Shown: positions 10,930 to 36,617 of the stretch, piece after piece
Position numbering within the stretch: the first letter of the stretch is position 1
Layout: each line of letters begins with the position of its first letter
Source of the DNA: Cephalopachus bancanus
Lineage: Eukaryota; Chordata; Mammalia; Primates; Tarsiidae
Length of the DNA: 64,000 nt
Assembly (NCBI GenBank): GCA_027257055.1
Contig: JAPVLO010000001.1
Span: forward strand, 16,844,501-16,908,500
Direction: 5' to 3'
The notes under the pieces: model-generated
Databases searched by the model: none
The model's input: the letters and a program-made list of their open reading frames with translations, nothing else
Told to the model about the DNA's origin: nothing
Position numbers and translations under genes: made by a program

Positions 10930-11288
10930 GGTTCCCCAGCCCCAGCCTGGGGTTTGTCCTTCTGAAGGAGGGCGGCGCCCCTCGGGAGGAAGGTGCCGGC
11001 GGAGTGATCCGTCTAATCCGATCGGGCAGCTCAGCGGATTGTCTTTTTCTGGCCCTTGCTGGTCACCCCAAGGCGTCCTCCCTGACCCGGGCCGGATTTA
11101 GCTGGATGCTGTGTCAGCCCCGGGCTCCCGGGGGCTTCCCAGCTGTCCCCGGGCACCCTCGCCGCGGACAGGGCGTCTCCTTCGTCCAGTGAGGGCTGGG
11201 ACGGGCCCCAGGGCAGCGGTCAGGCCCCCCGATGGCCCCCCACGCCTGACGCGGGCAGGAAGCCGCCGCCGCGGCCGTCACCGCCGGG
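10930..11288 (+). promoter_or_regulatory. GRK1: GRK1 photoreceptor promoter and 5'UTR
   Basis: This stretch aligns by eye to the well-known human GRK1 proximal promoter, which drives rod and cone expression. Shared landmarks in order include GGTTTGTCCTTCT (about 10950), a TAATCC homeodomain site (11014-11019), CAGCTCAGCGGATTGTCTTT (11028-11047), GGATTTAGC (about 11094) and GCTGTGTCAGCCCCGG (11108-11123). There is no TATA box. By comparison with human, transcription should start about 180-230 bases before the ATG, near 11,060-11,110. Human alignment is from memory, so the edges are approximate. Confidence 0.85.
11013..11019 (+). promoter_or_regulatory. GRK1: CRX/OTX-type site in GRK1 promoter
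   Basis: CTAATCC is the classic binding core for the photoreceptor homeodomain factors CRX and OTX2. A second, reversed core (GGATTG at 11036-11041) lies 17 bases downstream. The pair sits just upstream of the expected start site, as in the human gene. Binding is inferred from motif and orthology. Confidence 0.7.
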
Positions 11289-26416
<15,128 letters not shown>

Positions 26417-28345
26417 TCGGGTGCCGAGGCCGTGTTGAAGGGCAGCGTCCGTGCAGAGGAGCAGGACCCACAGGCCTGCATGGGGGTCAGGGTCTCCTGC
26501 CTCTGTGGCATCTGCCTGGGGCCCGCCGGTCAGTGGACACGCGGGTCCTCCGTCCAGGCCCCTGCTGCACGCTGCATCACCTCACGGCTTGGGGAGGACA
26601 TAGCCTGCATGGGCCACAGCAGCCCGACTCTCAGCCCCGGGCAGCAAGCCCAGACTGGACAGCCTGCCCCTTTGGCCCATTCCACGCAAAAAAGACTCGC
26701 ACGGCGCTCTCCAGATGGAAGACGCCGACGGCATGCGCGCTCTCCCAGGGCCCTGTGCCTCAGAGACCGGGGCTCCGTTGCGTTTCCTGGCCCCTTCACC
26801 GCCAGCTTCTCGGAGCCAGCTCCTCGGGGGGGCTCTTTTGAGGCCGCGGCTCTCGGGCGCCGTCGCAGAGGCCTGGAGCGTCGGCCTGTCTAGTTCCCTT
26901 CTGGCCAGCTCCAGCCTCCCAGCCACAGACACTCCAGGGTCTGAGCTGCTCTCCCCCTGCACACCGAGGCCTCCTCGGTTGGTTTCTGCTGGGTGCTGAG
27001 TGGAGCAGGCTGCTGGGGTCCCCTCCGCCCGGCATGGCCCGGGTGTCAGGGTGGGGAGTGGCCCATCCAGCCTGGGGGTCCCGGTGCAGGCCCGGGCCGG
27101 CAGGCAGGCAGGGGCCGCCTTCTCTTGAACCCAAGCACCTGGACCATCTCAACTGCCCAGCCCACAGAGCCGAACCGCTTTCCCTCCGGCCCTTCTGGAG
27201 CAGGCTTGCCCCCTGGCTGGCCAGCTGCCTTCCTCGGGGAAGATTCTGGCGAGCTGGCCTCGTCCGAGGGGGCGGCTGACGCGGAACACGCTCCCTGCAC
27301 GGGCCTGGCTGTGTTCCCAGCAGCCGCGGGACCAAAGAGCCGAGCGGCCTGGGGACAGCCCGCCGTGCTCGGCCTGACCAGCGGCCCGCCGCCTGACCGT
27401 GGCTGGCATTCCCAAGTTCGCTCGCAACATCCGAGGGCCCCACTCACTCCCCGCATCGCACCCGGAACAACGGACGCTGGCGCCTGCCCCCGAGCACGTC
27501 GCTCCCAGACTCACCTGGCGTGATGGCCGCTTCCCAGCCCTCGGCACAGGCTCAGACTGAGCCCACCCACGCCCAGGGGAGGGTGGGGACTCTGGGCCTT
27601 TGGACTGCTCGCCAGAGAAGGGCTTCTGCCTTTTCCGAGGGAAGAGCTGCTCTGAGCTCCGGCCACTCACGTGACGTGAGAGGAGGGACACGAGCCCACC
27701 TTGTGGCCGTCATGGACAGAGGAGGGTGGGCTGTCCCGACGAGCCTAGCAGGTGCTAGAAGGAGAAGAAGTCCCACCTGCTCCCCCATGCTGAGAGGGGC
27801 CGCAGCAAGTGGTTGGCGATGGGCCTGGCAGCTGGCAGGGGCTTGTGAGGTCCCCCTCAAAGGCGTCGGGCCCTGCAGGGAGTCGAAAAGATGGGTCCGC
27901 TGGCGTCTTAGCTGGGAGTCCCTGGCTGCCGCCCCAGAGGTGGCAGAGACAGTGGCCCCAGACCGTCCACCCCGATAAGAGGGCCGTGTCCTCGGGCACC
28001 CTTCATGCGGAAGGTCTGAGCCCTCAGAGTTCCCGACTTGCCTGCTTCCCTTCCCGGGGGAGAGAAGACCTTGGCCGTCAGCACCTGTGCAGACTTGCTG
28101 GCTGCAGCCTGGCCTGGGACCTGCTCTCTCCTGCTTGGTTAGGGCTTCCCAGGGAAGGTGAGCCACGCCCTAGGCCGTCGTGTGGTAGGAAGCATTGTTA
28201 GTTTATCTTTAGGGAACCCCGAATCAGCCGTCGTCGAGCCGTGGCTTTTCGATGTCCTCAGAAGCTCCTTCTATGCCTGGGAGCAAAGACCACACTGGGA
28301 GGGCGAGTCTGACTCCAGAAATAAACCTCACGGCTGCCCTCCGTT
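26417..28345 (+). other. GRK1: Probable GRK1 3'UTR
   Basis: From the stop codon to the first well-placed AATAAA. It is GC-rich, with no repeat or exon recognised. The extent depends on whether the signal at 28320 is used. Confidence 0.45.
28320..28325 (+). terminator. GRK1: Candidate GRK1 poly(A) signal
   Basis: AATAAA followed about 25-45 bases later by a T/G-rich stretch (GTGTCTGCTGCTGTCGC), the usual arrangement for cleavage and polyadenylation. It would give a 3'UTR of about 1.9 kb. No AATAAA closer to the stop stood out. Confidence 0.5.
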
Positions 28346-28393
28346 GACTCGTGTCTGCTGCTGTCGCATCGGAGAACACCCTTTTTGTGTTTA

Positions 28394-28677
28394 TTTTTTT
28401 TGAGTTGGAGTCTCACTCTCGTCGCCCAGGCTGGAGTGCAGCGGCACGCTCACAGGCCCCACGGCCTTGCTTGGCTCAGGCAATCCTTTCACCTCGGCCT
28501 TCCAAGTAGCTGGAACAGCAGGTGTGCGCTACCACGCCCAGTTAATTTTTTGATTTATTGTACAGACGAGGTCTTGCCAAGTTGCCCAGGCTGGTCTCGA
28601 ACCTGTGGACTCAGGAAACCCTCTCTTCTCGGCCCCCCAAAGTGCTGGGATTACAGGCTGAGCCATCACACCTGGCC
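28394..28677 (-). mobile_element. Alu-type SINE, antisense, downstream of GRK1
   Basis: A full dimer in reverse from the T-run to CACCTGGCC, with a TTTATTGTACAGA linker. It lies just past the candidate GRK1 poly(A) site. Confidence 0.92.
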
Positions 28678-29451
28678 GAGAATGTGCTGAGAGGGCTGTG
28701 AGAGGCACCCGGTGCCCTTTGATCCGGGATTTAAACCTGTCCGTGGGGCATATTCCTGGACAGGCCCAGGGGCCCCATGGCTGACCCCCCATGCAACACA
28801 TTTCTGTGTCCGTTCCTGACCGCTTCCTGTTTGCTTTTTAGGATGTCACGCACTGATGAGGCTATACATCTCGCCTCACTGCATTCTGGTGCAAGAAAGA
28901 TCCCATTTCAGATTTTTCTAGACACACTTTTATCTGCTCTGGGCTCCCACAAGCCCTGACAGGTGAGCAGTTGGGCGTCACAGGGTCTCAGAGTTTGAAT
29001 GGGTGAGTCTGAGCCACCACAACTGTGCGGGTGGGGCCCGGCCCTTGGTGCCCACTGCAGATGGGAATGCCCAAGGCTCTGGGCGCCCGAAGGGAGCTCC
29101 CGTGGTGCACCAGAGCCAGATGGCGGGACAAATGCGGACATCCAACGAATTTGAACTTCAGATCCATAATGCTTCGTTCTTTAAGTCTACTCCATGCCAT
29201 ATACGGGATGCACTTACACGAAGAAGCAAGTCGATCCTCATCTGAAACTCAAAGCTAATCAGCCATTCTGTCATTTTTTCCCCTAAATCTGGCAAGCATA
29301 TTGCAGGTTGCACACTCTGCTTCAAAAGAAGTCGTTCCATGGCACGAGCAGGTTGTGGGGATGAAATCACAAAAGTCGCTTTGTTTAGGCTTCACCTTTC
29401 TCTTCAGGTCCCTTCATGAGTGTGTGCAGATTGGCACAGACGTGTGAATAG

Positions 29452-29491
<40 letters not shown>

Positions 29492-30520
29492 GTGTTTCCA
29501 CCCTGGGTAAACTCACATCACACACAGGCCATCAAGGGCCTATTGTCACTCTATCTTTATTTTTGAAATGCAAAACACTGTGTCTCGTGGAGAAAACACA
29601 TCACAAGTGCTGAGTGGATGACCACACAGTGACGCCCTGGGGTGCCCACCCGTGACGGCCTCCCTGCCACGGCAGCCACGCACCTGCCCTTTGAGTAACC
29701 ACAGCCTCAGAGCGGAAGCTGATGTGTCCCCATGTGAGGCTCAAAGCGCCACGACCTGCACCCCTCCCTTCCCGGGGCCGCACATCTCACGCTCTCCCGA
29801 GAGCCCCTCCCAGGAGCTGTAGCCTCTGGCCCCCCAGGCTTGAGTGGGAGGAGGAACGGGTCCCCCGTGGCTTGCTGCTGGTGGCCCCGTGTCCTGGGTG
29901 GAGGTTCCGTGGGCTGCTCACCTGACTCCCCACGGCACAGGTCTTTCGGGCACAGGCTCTCGCCTCGCCGGGCAGTTGTCTCCCGTCCTGCCCTCTCCTG
30001 GGCTTGGCCCTGCCGGCTGTTCCCCTCGAGGCCTGGCATCTCTGTGTCCTCAGGCACTGAGACGTCCCCACAGCCTCCCCAGGCCACTGGATGCCGGGCT
30101 GCACCTCCCAGCTGCGTGTGACCTCCTGGGGCAGGTGCAGAGGACAGGCCCCGCCTGCAGGAAGGGAGTTCTGGGTTGCCCACCGGAGGCTGGGCATGGA
30201 TGCCCCACGCAGAGGTGCCTCTGCCCTGGCCCTCCATCCAGACACGGAGCCTCTCAGTGGGTGCAGCTGGCGCCCATGGCCCCACCCTGGCTAAGAGCAG
30301 GACCCAGATGGCCGCTCAGCCTCCTGGTGTCCAGAGAGCTGTGCTGGCTGCCCGGACTCCCTTGAGGGTGCCGTCGGAAACAGCTGCAGTGGGACTTTCC
30401 ACTTCACAAAAAGCAGACTTGCAGTTTTTATTCTAGTAGAAAAAGGTGAAGATGAAGGTGAAAACGGCGACGGGTTCCCTGGATGCGATGTGAACTCCAA
30501 GCGGCACCCTTGCCTTCAGG
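28678..30520. other. Intergenic, mostly unrecognised
   Basis: A possible ancient repeat lies around 29220-29310, with words such as CTGAAACTCAAAGCTAA and CTAAATCTGGCAAGCAT. A (GT)n run is at 29452-29488. Otherwise nothing is recognised. Confidence 0.45.
29452..29488. repeat. (GT)n microsatellite
   Basis: About 18 GT dinucleotides, nearly uninterrupted, among the longest pure runs in the window. Confidence 0.95.
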
Positions 30521-30528
30521 ACGCACAC

Positions 30529-30746
30529 TCAAGACCAGCCCGGGACACTTGGCAAGACCTTGTCTCTACAATTAATCAAAAAATTAGCCAGGTGTGGTAG
30601 CACACACCTTGGTTCGACTACTTGGAAGGCTGAGGCGGAAGGATTGCCAGAGCCCAGCAGGTTGATGCTGGGGTGGCCGTGAGATGCCCCTGCCCTCCAG
30701 CCTGACAACAGAGTGAGACTCCGACTCAAAGAAAAGAAAAAAAAAT
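30529..30746 (+). mobile_element. 5'-truncated Alu-type SINE
   Basis: It starts inside the left arm (TCAAGACCAGCC) and continues through an ACAATTAATC linker, a right arm and an A-rich tail. Decayed relative to other copies. Confidence 0.85.
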
Positions 30747-30761
30747 ACGCCCTTGTATATA

Positions 30762-30862
30762 CATACACACACACCTATACACACATGCTCACCCCATATA
30801 CGTGTACACACACACCCCTATTACACACATGCACCTATACACACACACACATGCACATGCTG
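30762..30862. repeat. CA-rich microsatellite
   Basis: Interrupted ACACAC runs directly after the SINE tail, a common origin for such tracts. Confidence 0.85.
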
Positions 30863-31555
30863 TGTCTGCGTGCACATGGACACCTTCACTGCCGTGCTGA
30901 GCAGGCTTAAACATGTGGGCTCTGCCCGCCGGGCAGGCCAGGTTCCGGGGTCTGTGCCAGCTCTCGCCTGCCTCCTCCCGCTGCAATCCTGGCAGCCTCG
31001 TTATGCCACTCACGGTGGTCAGGCCCGGGGTGCACGTGTGTCAACCTCTTGGAGTCCAGCCCGTGCCACACGCCGCTCAGGGTTTTGCTCCCCTGCGTGG
31101 AGTCACCCCTGCAGTCACCTCCACCTCTCCTGGGACTCAGAAAGTGACCCCAGCATGCCACGAGGGTCCTGACCAATGCAGTGGCCGGCAGGAGCCCAGG
31201 CTGGGCAAACGGCCACGTGGCAGGCACGATTCCCGGGTGAGAAGCCTTCCTCAGCCGCGGCAGAGATGCGGAAGGAAAAACAAGTCCCGCATGTCCCTCC
31301 GAGAGACCTGCTCCCTCCGCCTCTGTCTCCGGCATGGACCATGCACAGAAGGGCGGATGCATCTCTCACACCTGTCACTCCCTGCTGCATCCATGCCCAC
31401 ACCCGGCACTCCATGAACGCCCACCCCATGGAAAGGCACAGGCTGCCCCAAAGGCTTGGACCTGGGGCGGCCTGATGTTTGTTGCCATGGCCTTTGCAAG
31501 GCTGCCCATTCCCCCCACCTGCCCACCCACCCGGCACAGGGCCTGTAGACACGAT

Positions 31556-32035
31556 GGGCACACGAGGAGGCCCTGGGGTCAGAAAGACCCCCAGGGAAAG
31601 GCTCGTGGGTGCACTGAGAGGGGTCACGGGGCCACCATGCGGACTGTGGGCACTGACATCTCAAGGGGCCATGGGGCTGCCGTGTGGACCGTGAGCACTG
31701 ACGCCACAAGGAGACACAGGCCGTCGTGTGGACCGCGGACAGCCCCTTGCTCACGTCTGTTCTGGTCCCTGCTCCGACACTCTCTAGGGTTAATGGCGCT
31801 GTCTTCGGGGTCTTGGCGCCCTCCCCAGCCGCCAGCCGTGGTTCTGTGCAGCCCAGCACAAAGCAGCACCTTGTCATCCAAAGGCCTGGGAGGACACGCC
31901 TGGCTCCATGGGGCAGCGGGAGCCCAGATCTTCCCAGTGAGGTGCGTATGAGGGCACACGGGGAGGTCCTGGGGTCAGAGGGATCCCCAGGGAAAGGGAG
32001 AGGGATCCCCAGGGGAGGCTCACGCGGGCAGGAAC
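31556..32035. repeat. Degenerate minisatellite-like region
   Basis: Two layers are visible. GGGGCCA(C/T)-type words with GTGTGGACCGTGAGCACTGA-like units recur at about 57-base spacing over 31628-31740. A longer block containing CCTGGGGTCAGA and CCCCAGGGAAAGG occurs near 31570 and again near 31970. Confidence 0.55.
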
Positions 32036-34920
32036 TCTGGGGCCTGACTGACCTTGCGACACGGGCGGAACGCCCAGTACTTTTTATCTCAATGTGCTGG
32101 GTTATCCACCACACTGCCACAGCCGGCTGCTTCTTCCTCCGCATCCACGGTCTTTACGGGTTTGCCGAGCACGTTCTGGCCTGGACGGGAGGGCAGCCAG
32201 CATGCGGCTTTGAGAGGCTGTGCGCTACACTGGCCGCGTCCTTTTAGAGTGGGGTCCCTCCCCTCTGAGTGCTTGGACAGGTCCAGGGCCGCTGCTGACA
32301 GTCAGATACGGCCTCCAGGCCTAAAGCCAGCCGACAAAGGAGCAGCTTTGAAAGGAAAGCCTCAACTTGAGATTTGAAATAAAAGTAGACAGAAGCTCAG
32401 CTCTCAGGCACTGTCTAGACCATTTAGAATGACGATACAAAGCCTCGATGCGATTTTAAAAAGCCAAACCTCAACCCCCCAGTTACAGTGGTGAGACGGT
32501 TTTCCAAGTCCAACCTTTTTACCCCCAAGATGAATGGGCAGAGGCTGACCGTTTCTAAGCATCCCCTGCTGGGGTTTGGGGAGATGGTGTATGTGGGGGT
32601 CGCGTCCTGCCTGGGCAAGGCTCACGGGTGCACCGCGAGCCTTCCTCCTGGGAGGATGGCTCTGTGGGGACCCCGTCCCACCTGCTGCCTCCTGGGGAGG
32701 AGGGGTGGGTGGGGATCCCGCCTGGCCTGCTCCCCCGGCCTGGGTGGGCAACTCGCTGAGTCTGATCTCTTGCCCCGCCCCTGGTTCCGGGAAGCAGCAG
32801 CAGCAGTCCGGCCTGCGGATATCCGATACGCCGCTGTGCTCAGAGGCGGAACGGCGGCTCCGGGTCCAGTTACGCGCCCTGCAGAGGACACGGCTCACTC
32901 CTTTCTGCCGGGCGACGTCCAGGCTCTGTGCTGTGCACTTTGGGGGATTTTGACTGACACAGGCGATGCTTTGGGGCAAGATGCAGTTGCCAGACACAAG
33001 TCTGGGGCAGGCGGGCGTCCAGGACATCACTGTGCCTCTCTGGCTGGGGCCTCTGGAGGGATCTTGGGTTTCGCGGTGACAAGGGCCTTCCAGCAAAGCT
33101 CCGAGAGTGCTTTTCGTGTTAAAAATTCATGTCTCTGAGCGTCTCCTGCCGGCTCCTGCCTCACCCCCGCGCCCGTCCACAAGGATGGCAGCGCGGCCAC
33201 CTGCCGATTCCCAGTTGCCGAGTGTGCATTATTCATCCCAGGCTGCGGGTCGTGGGGATTTGGTTACGGGAGGGTCAGGTTTATGCTGCTGGCACCACCG
33301 GCCCGTGAGCCACCTAGGGACGAGCTGCACACAGCACGGGAGTCGCCTCGACGATTCCCAACCACACCGCCCAAGAGCCAGGTTCTGTCCCAAACAGGAG
33401 GCACCGGACTCCCTGCGTGGTGACCAGGAAGGCGCTTCCTACCATGTGGCTCCCGTAACACTGTCTTTTGAGAGCTGGTCACATCCATGTTGACCCGTCT
33501 GCTCAAGCCAGGTGGTGTTCCCACTGGTCAGTGGACGCAATGGGGTCCCAGCCTCTCTCCTTGGGCCGTGCTGGATCAGGCAGCACACCACGAGAGGGAA
33601 GGGCAAGCGACAGTCCCCACCCTCGGCGAACTCACCTCAGTGACAGGACTGAATGGCTCTGCGCCGTTCCGCACCGCCTGGCGGCTCCTCCAGCAGCCCC
33701 ACCGCCAGCTGGTGACTGTCCCCTCCCCTCTGGTCAGGTGGGCCTCAGGTCAGCCCCATCAAGCGCAAGACACAAAACGTTCAACTCTTTTCTGCTTCCT
33801 GCGTCAAGGCAGGAGCCCTGGAGTTCTGGTTCCAGATGGCCGTGGCGGAGCAGGGCTTCCATCTTGGGCTTCCCCAAAGCCCAAACCTGGTGTGAAGAGG
33901 GGAGAAGGGGCTTCACGGCACGAAGGCGTGCTCTGGAAAACCAGGAAGGGCTTCCCTGGTTGAGGGGGTTGGGTCAGGAGGGGGCGGCGATGGTCAGTGA
34001 CCTGTGCCGGGGTGGGCGTGGCCAAGGGAGGGAGGAGGGGGAGGCGCATGGGCCACCAGAGGCCACCGCACTCGGCGGCCGGCATCAGAGCAAGTGTGGA
34101 CGGACGGACAGTCCCTGTGTGTGTGAGTGTGCATGTGCGTGCAGGTGTGTACACATGTGTGTGCGTGGCAGGGAAGCCCACAGGGTCAGGTGGGCGAGGA
34201 GACGGTCGCTGCGTCCTGGAGCGTGGGGGCTGAGCCCGCCCCCAGGCCTGCAGGGCAGTGGGAGTCTCGCGGGTCTGTGGGGGCGTCGACCGCAGGCGAG
34301 GGAAGAGGAGGGAGAGCCAGGAGGTGCTGCTGGGTCCAGGCCGGCTTCGAGGGGTGGCTCCCAGTACCCGACAGCCTCGCCGGTGTCCCTCCCCAGCTCC
34401 GCCCATCCACTCTGCCCTCCAAGGCCCGAGACAAGCGCGACCTCCTCCTCCAACCCTCAGGCCTGCTGGCATTGCACACCCTCGGCTCTCACCCCGCCGC
34501 CCTTGAGCCCTGGCCCGGAGTCCTGGCTGCTCACGGGCCCCCGGCAGCTTCAAGCCTCCAGCCCCGTCCGGATATGGAGCCACATGCTCCGGCCTGTGTC
34601 CTGGGCATGGGGCCTCCGACGCCGGCCTGGGGCGCTCCTGGTCGTGGGTTCCTGAGCCTCGAGCCCAGCCCCGTCGTCGTGCGGGTCCCCGTTCACCCTC
34701 GGGCGTGAGGGGCGCGGGACGAGCCGTCGCACGTGCGCCCTGTGTGGCGATTGTGTGCAGGCTCTTCGTGTCTCTTCCTCCTCACTTGGAGTCCCGATTC
34801 GTCCAGACACTCTCCTAGTGTCTTGCACGTCATGGAAATCCAGCTAATATCTGTTGGTTGAATGAATGAAAGACCAGGTGAAAACTCGCCTTCAAGTAAA
34901 CACACTTTCCTGCTTGGAAG
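32036..34920. other. Intergenic, no recognised gene
   Basis: GC-rich sequence with a short GT-rich tract near 34115-34170. The long open frame across 33468-34655 has no recognisable domain and low-complexity content, so I do not call it a gene. Confidence 0.45.
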
Positions 34921-34924
34921 ATGC

Positions 34925-35140
34925 AGCCATGCTCTGAAATCAGACTTACCTGGTCTGTATCTCCTTCTCCCACCAACCAGCTATTTGACTTTGCAAAAAT
35001 CATGAGTTCCGCGTGCCTCAGTTTCTCCCTCTGTGAAATAGGTAGAACACTGTAAGGATTGGAGGAGGCAGCCCGTGAAACTCGGCAGTCACCGTGTGAG
35101 GCATACAGCAGGTGCTCAATCCGTGCTCGTCCTGTCTTCC
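34925..35140 (+). mobile_element. MIR SINE
   Basis: It follows the MIR pattern in order: GACTTACCTGG, an AGCTATTTGACTTTG core, GTGCCTCAGTTTCTCCCTCT, GTGAAATAGG, and ending near CAGCAGGTGCTCAAT. It is an ancient, pan-mammalian element. A further MIR-like remnant (GGGCCTCAGTTTCCCC) is at about 36019-36035. Confidence 0.85.
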
Positions 35141-36300
35141 AGACCCAGACTGGCCCAGAGCCTCCCAAAGGAGCGAGTCAGGCTGGGTCTAGTCTCTGGG
35201 AGTGGGAGCCTTCCAGGACTGCCTTGCTCTGGGGCCAGGTCGGGCGATGTTCATGTGAGGCAAGCGGGAGCAGGACCCCTTGGGCACTTCCAGCCCCGCA
35301 CCAACAGGGGTCAGTGGGTGTTACAGCTGGCCTTGGTCCTGACTGTCCTGCCAGTTGCCTTCCTAATGCCACTAATGTCGCATCCAGCTCCCTGGTCATT
35401 GTCAGACGGTGGAGACAGATTTCCTCATAATTGCCCTTGGGGGCAGCACAATTAAATTATGTTCAAAAATACCCTGCTCAGGCGACTGGGCAGCTGTTGA
35501 GAGCCATGGAGTCCCACACAGGGGAGGCACCAGCCTGGATCCCAGGTGGGAGGAGGGTCCTAGTGACCAGATCTGGCCAACATCCCTGCCGGCAGTGGGC
35601 ACACAGGCTTGGGGTCTGCTCTGGGCCACACACTCTGGGCCACACGTGCCAGCCTCCCGGAGGCTCCGTCCCTTTGTCCGTGAAGGGGACGGGACAGAGG
35701 CCATCTCAGAACGACTCGGATCCCGTGGGAGCAGTGGGCGCTGGCCTGGCATCACGCCTCTTGGACGTGGTTTGCTCACAGACCCCAAAAAGAACTTCCG
35801 ACAATGTGCCTTTTCGAGTTTGCGTTTGTGGTGGTTTGGGGGGAAAGGGCATCGTTCTGGCCACACACAAGAGCCTTAAGGACCTTCCCGTGAGACGTGG
35901 GTCGCGGGCCAGGTGCTCTGTGGGAAGCTCAGGCGGGCGCCTGTGTGTGCACCTGGGGCTGGGCCGCCCGGGCCTGGCCCGCTCACCGGGTGACCTCAGG
36001 CTCTCGCTCCCCCTCCCTGGGCCTCAGTTTCCCCTCCCAGCACAGCACAGAGACAGCAGCTCATGGGGGTCTGCAGGGGAGGCTCCGTGGTGAGGGCTCG
36101 GAAGGAGGCCGGGCCCTGAGCCTTCACCAAACAGAGGCAGCCCAGCGGGCGCGTGGCCCGGTCTCCCGAGGTGCCCACAGGGACCTGCATCTGTGGGAAC
36201 CGTCCGTGCGATGAGGTGGCTGGGGCAGCCCCTCCCTTCGGGGTCTGCTGCCCATCCAGGCTGCCGCCACGGCTCTGGTGTGACCCCACGGTCCACGCCA
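35141..36300. other. Intergenic upstream of TMEM255B
   Basis: Unique GC-rich sequence apart from the MIR-like fragment near 36020. No exon recognised. Confidence 0.45.
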
Positions 36301-36562
36301 GGAGGTCTGCACCCCGGGGGGCCGGACTGGAGGAGGGAGGTCAGCCTGGCAGTCAGGGTGGAGGGAGAAGAGCTCTGCGGGGCGGGGGGAGGAGGGGGCG
36401 GAGGGAGGGAGAGGAGAAGAGGGGGCATAGGGAGGAGGGTGGAGGAAGGGGAGGAGGGAGGAGGGGCCAGGCGGGGCCGGGGCCCCCGGCCCCCGGCTCC
36501 TCTGGCCTCCGCACGCAGTGGCTGTGGCCTGTGGCCGGGAGCAGCCACCGAGGGCCTCCGGA
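36300..36562 (+). promoter_or_regulatory. TMEM255B: TMEM255B CpG-rich promoter and 5'UTR region
   Basis: GC- and CpG-rich sequence directly upstream of the TMEM255B ATG, without a TATA box, suggesting a dispersed-start CpG-island promoter. It includes a purine tract (36368-36470) made of GGAGG and GGGG repeats. The exact start site cannot be placed from sequence. Confidence 0.5.
36368..36470 (+). repeat. Homopurine (G/A) tract in TMEM255B promoter
   Basis: About 100 bases almost entirely of G and A on the plus strand, with many GGGG and GGAGG runs, capable in principle of G-quadruplex or triplex structure. It ends roughly 90 bases before the start codon. Confidence 0.8.
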
Positions 36563-36617
36563 ATGCAGCCGCTCCCGCCCCCGGTGCCCGGGCCCCTGGC
36601 CCTGCTGGACACGGCAG
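36563..36617 (+). CDS. TMEM255B: TMEM255B coding exon 1
   Basis: 55 bases encoding [18 protein letters not shown] plus one base, matching the start of mammalian TMEM255B. The donor is GCAG|GTGAGC. The start is supported by the conserved MQPP(V)PGPL-like beginning. Confidence 0.9.

Noticed and set aside
32374..32390. AATAAA at about 32379 as the GRK1 poly(A) site
   Set aside because: It lies 6 kb past the stop with a SINE between, and a better placed signal with a T/G-rich downstream element is at 28320.
33468..34655. 395-codon plus-strand frame between GRK1 and TMEM255B
   Set aside because: Low-complexity composition and no recognisable domain or conserved splice structure; consistent with chance in GC-rich sequence.
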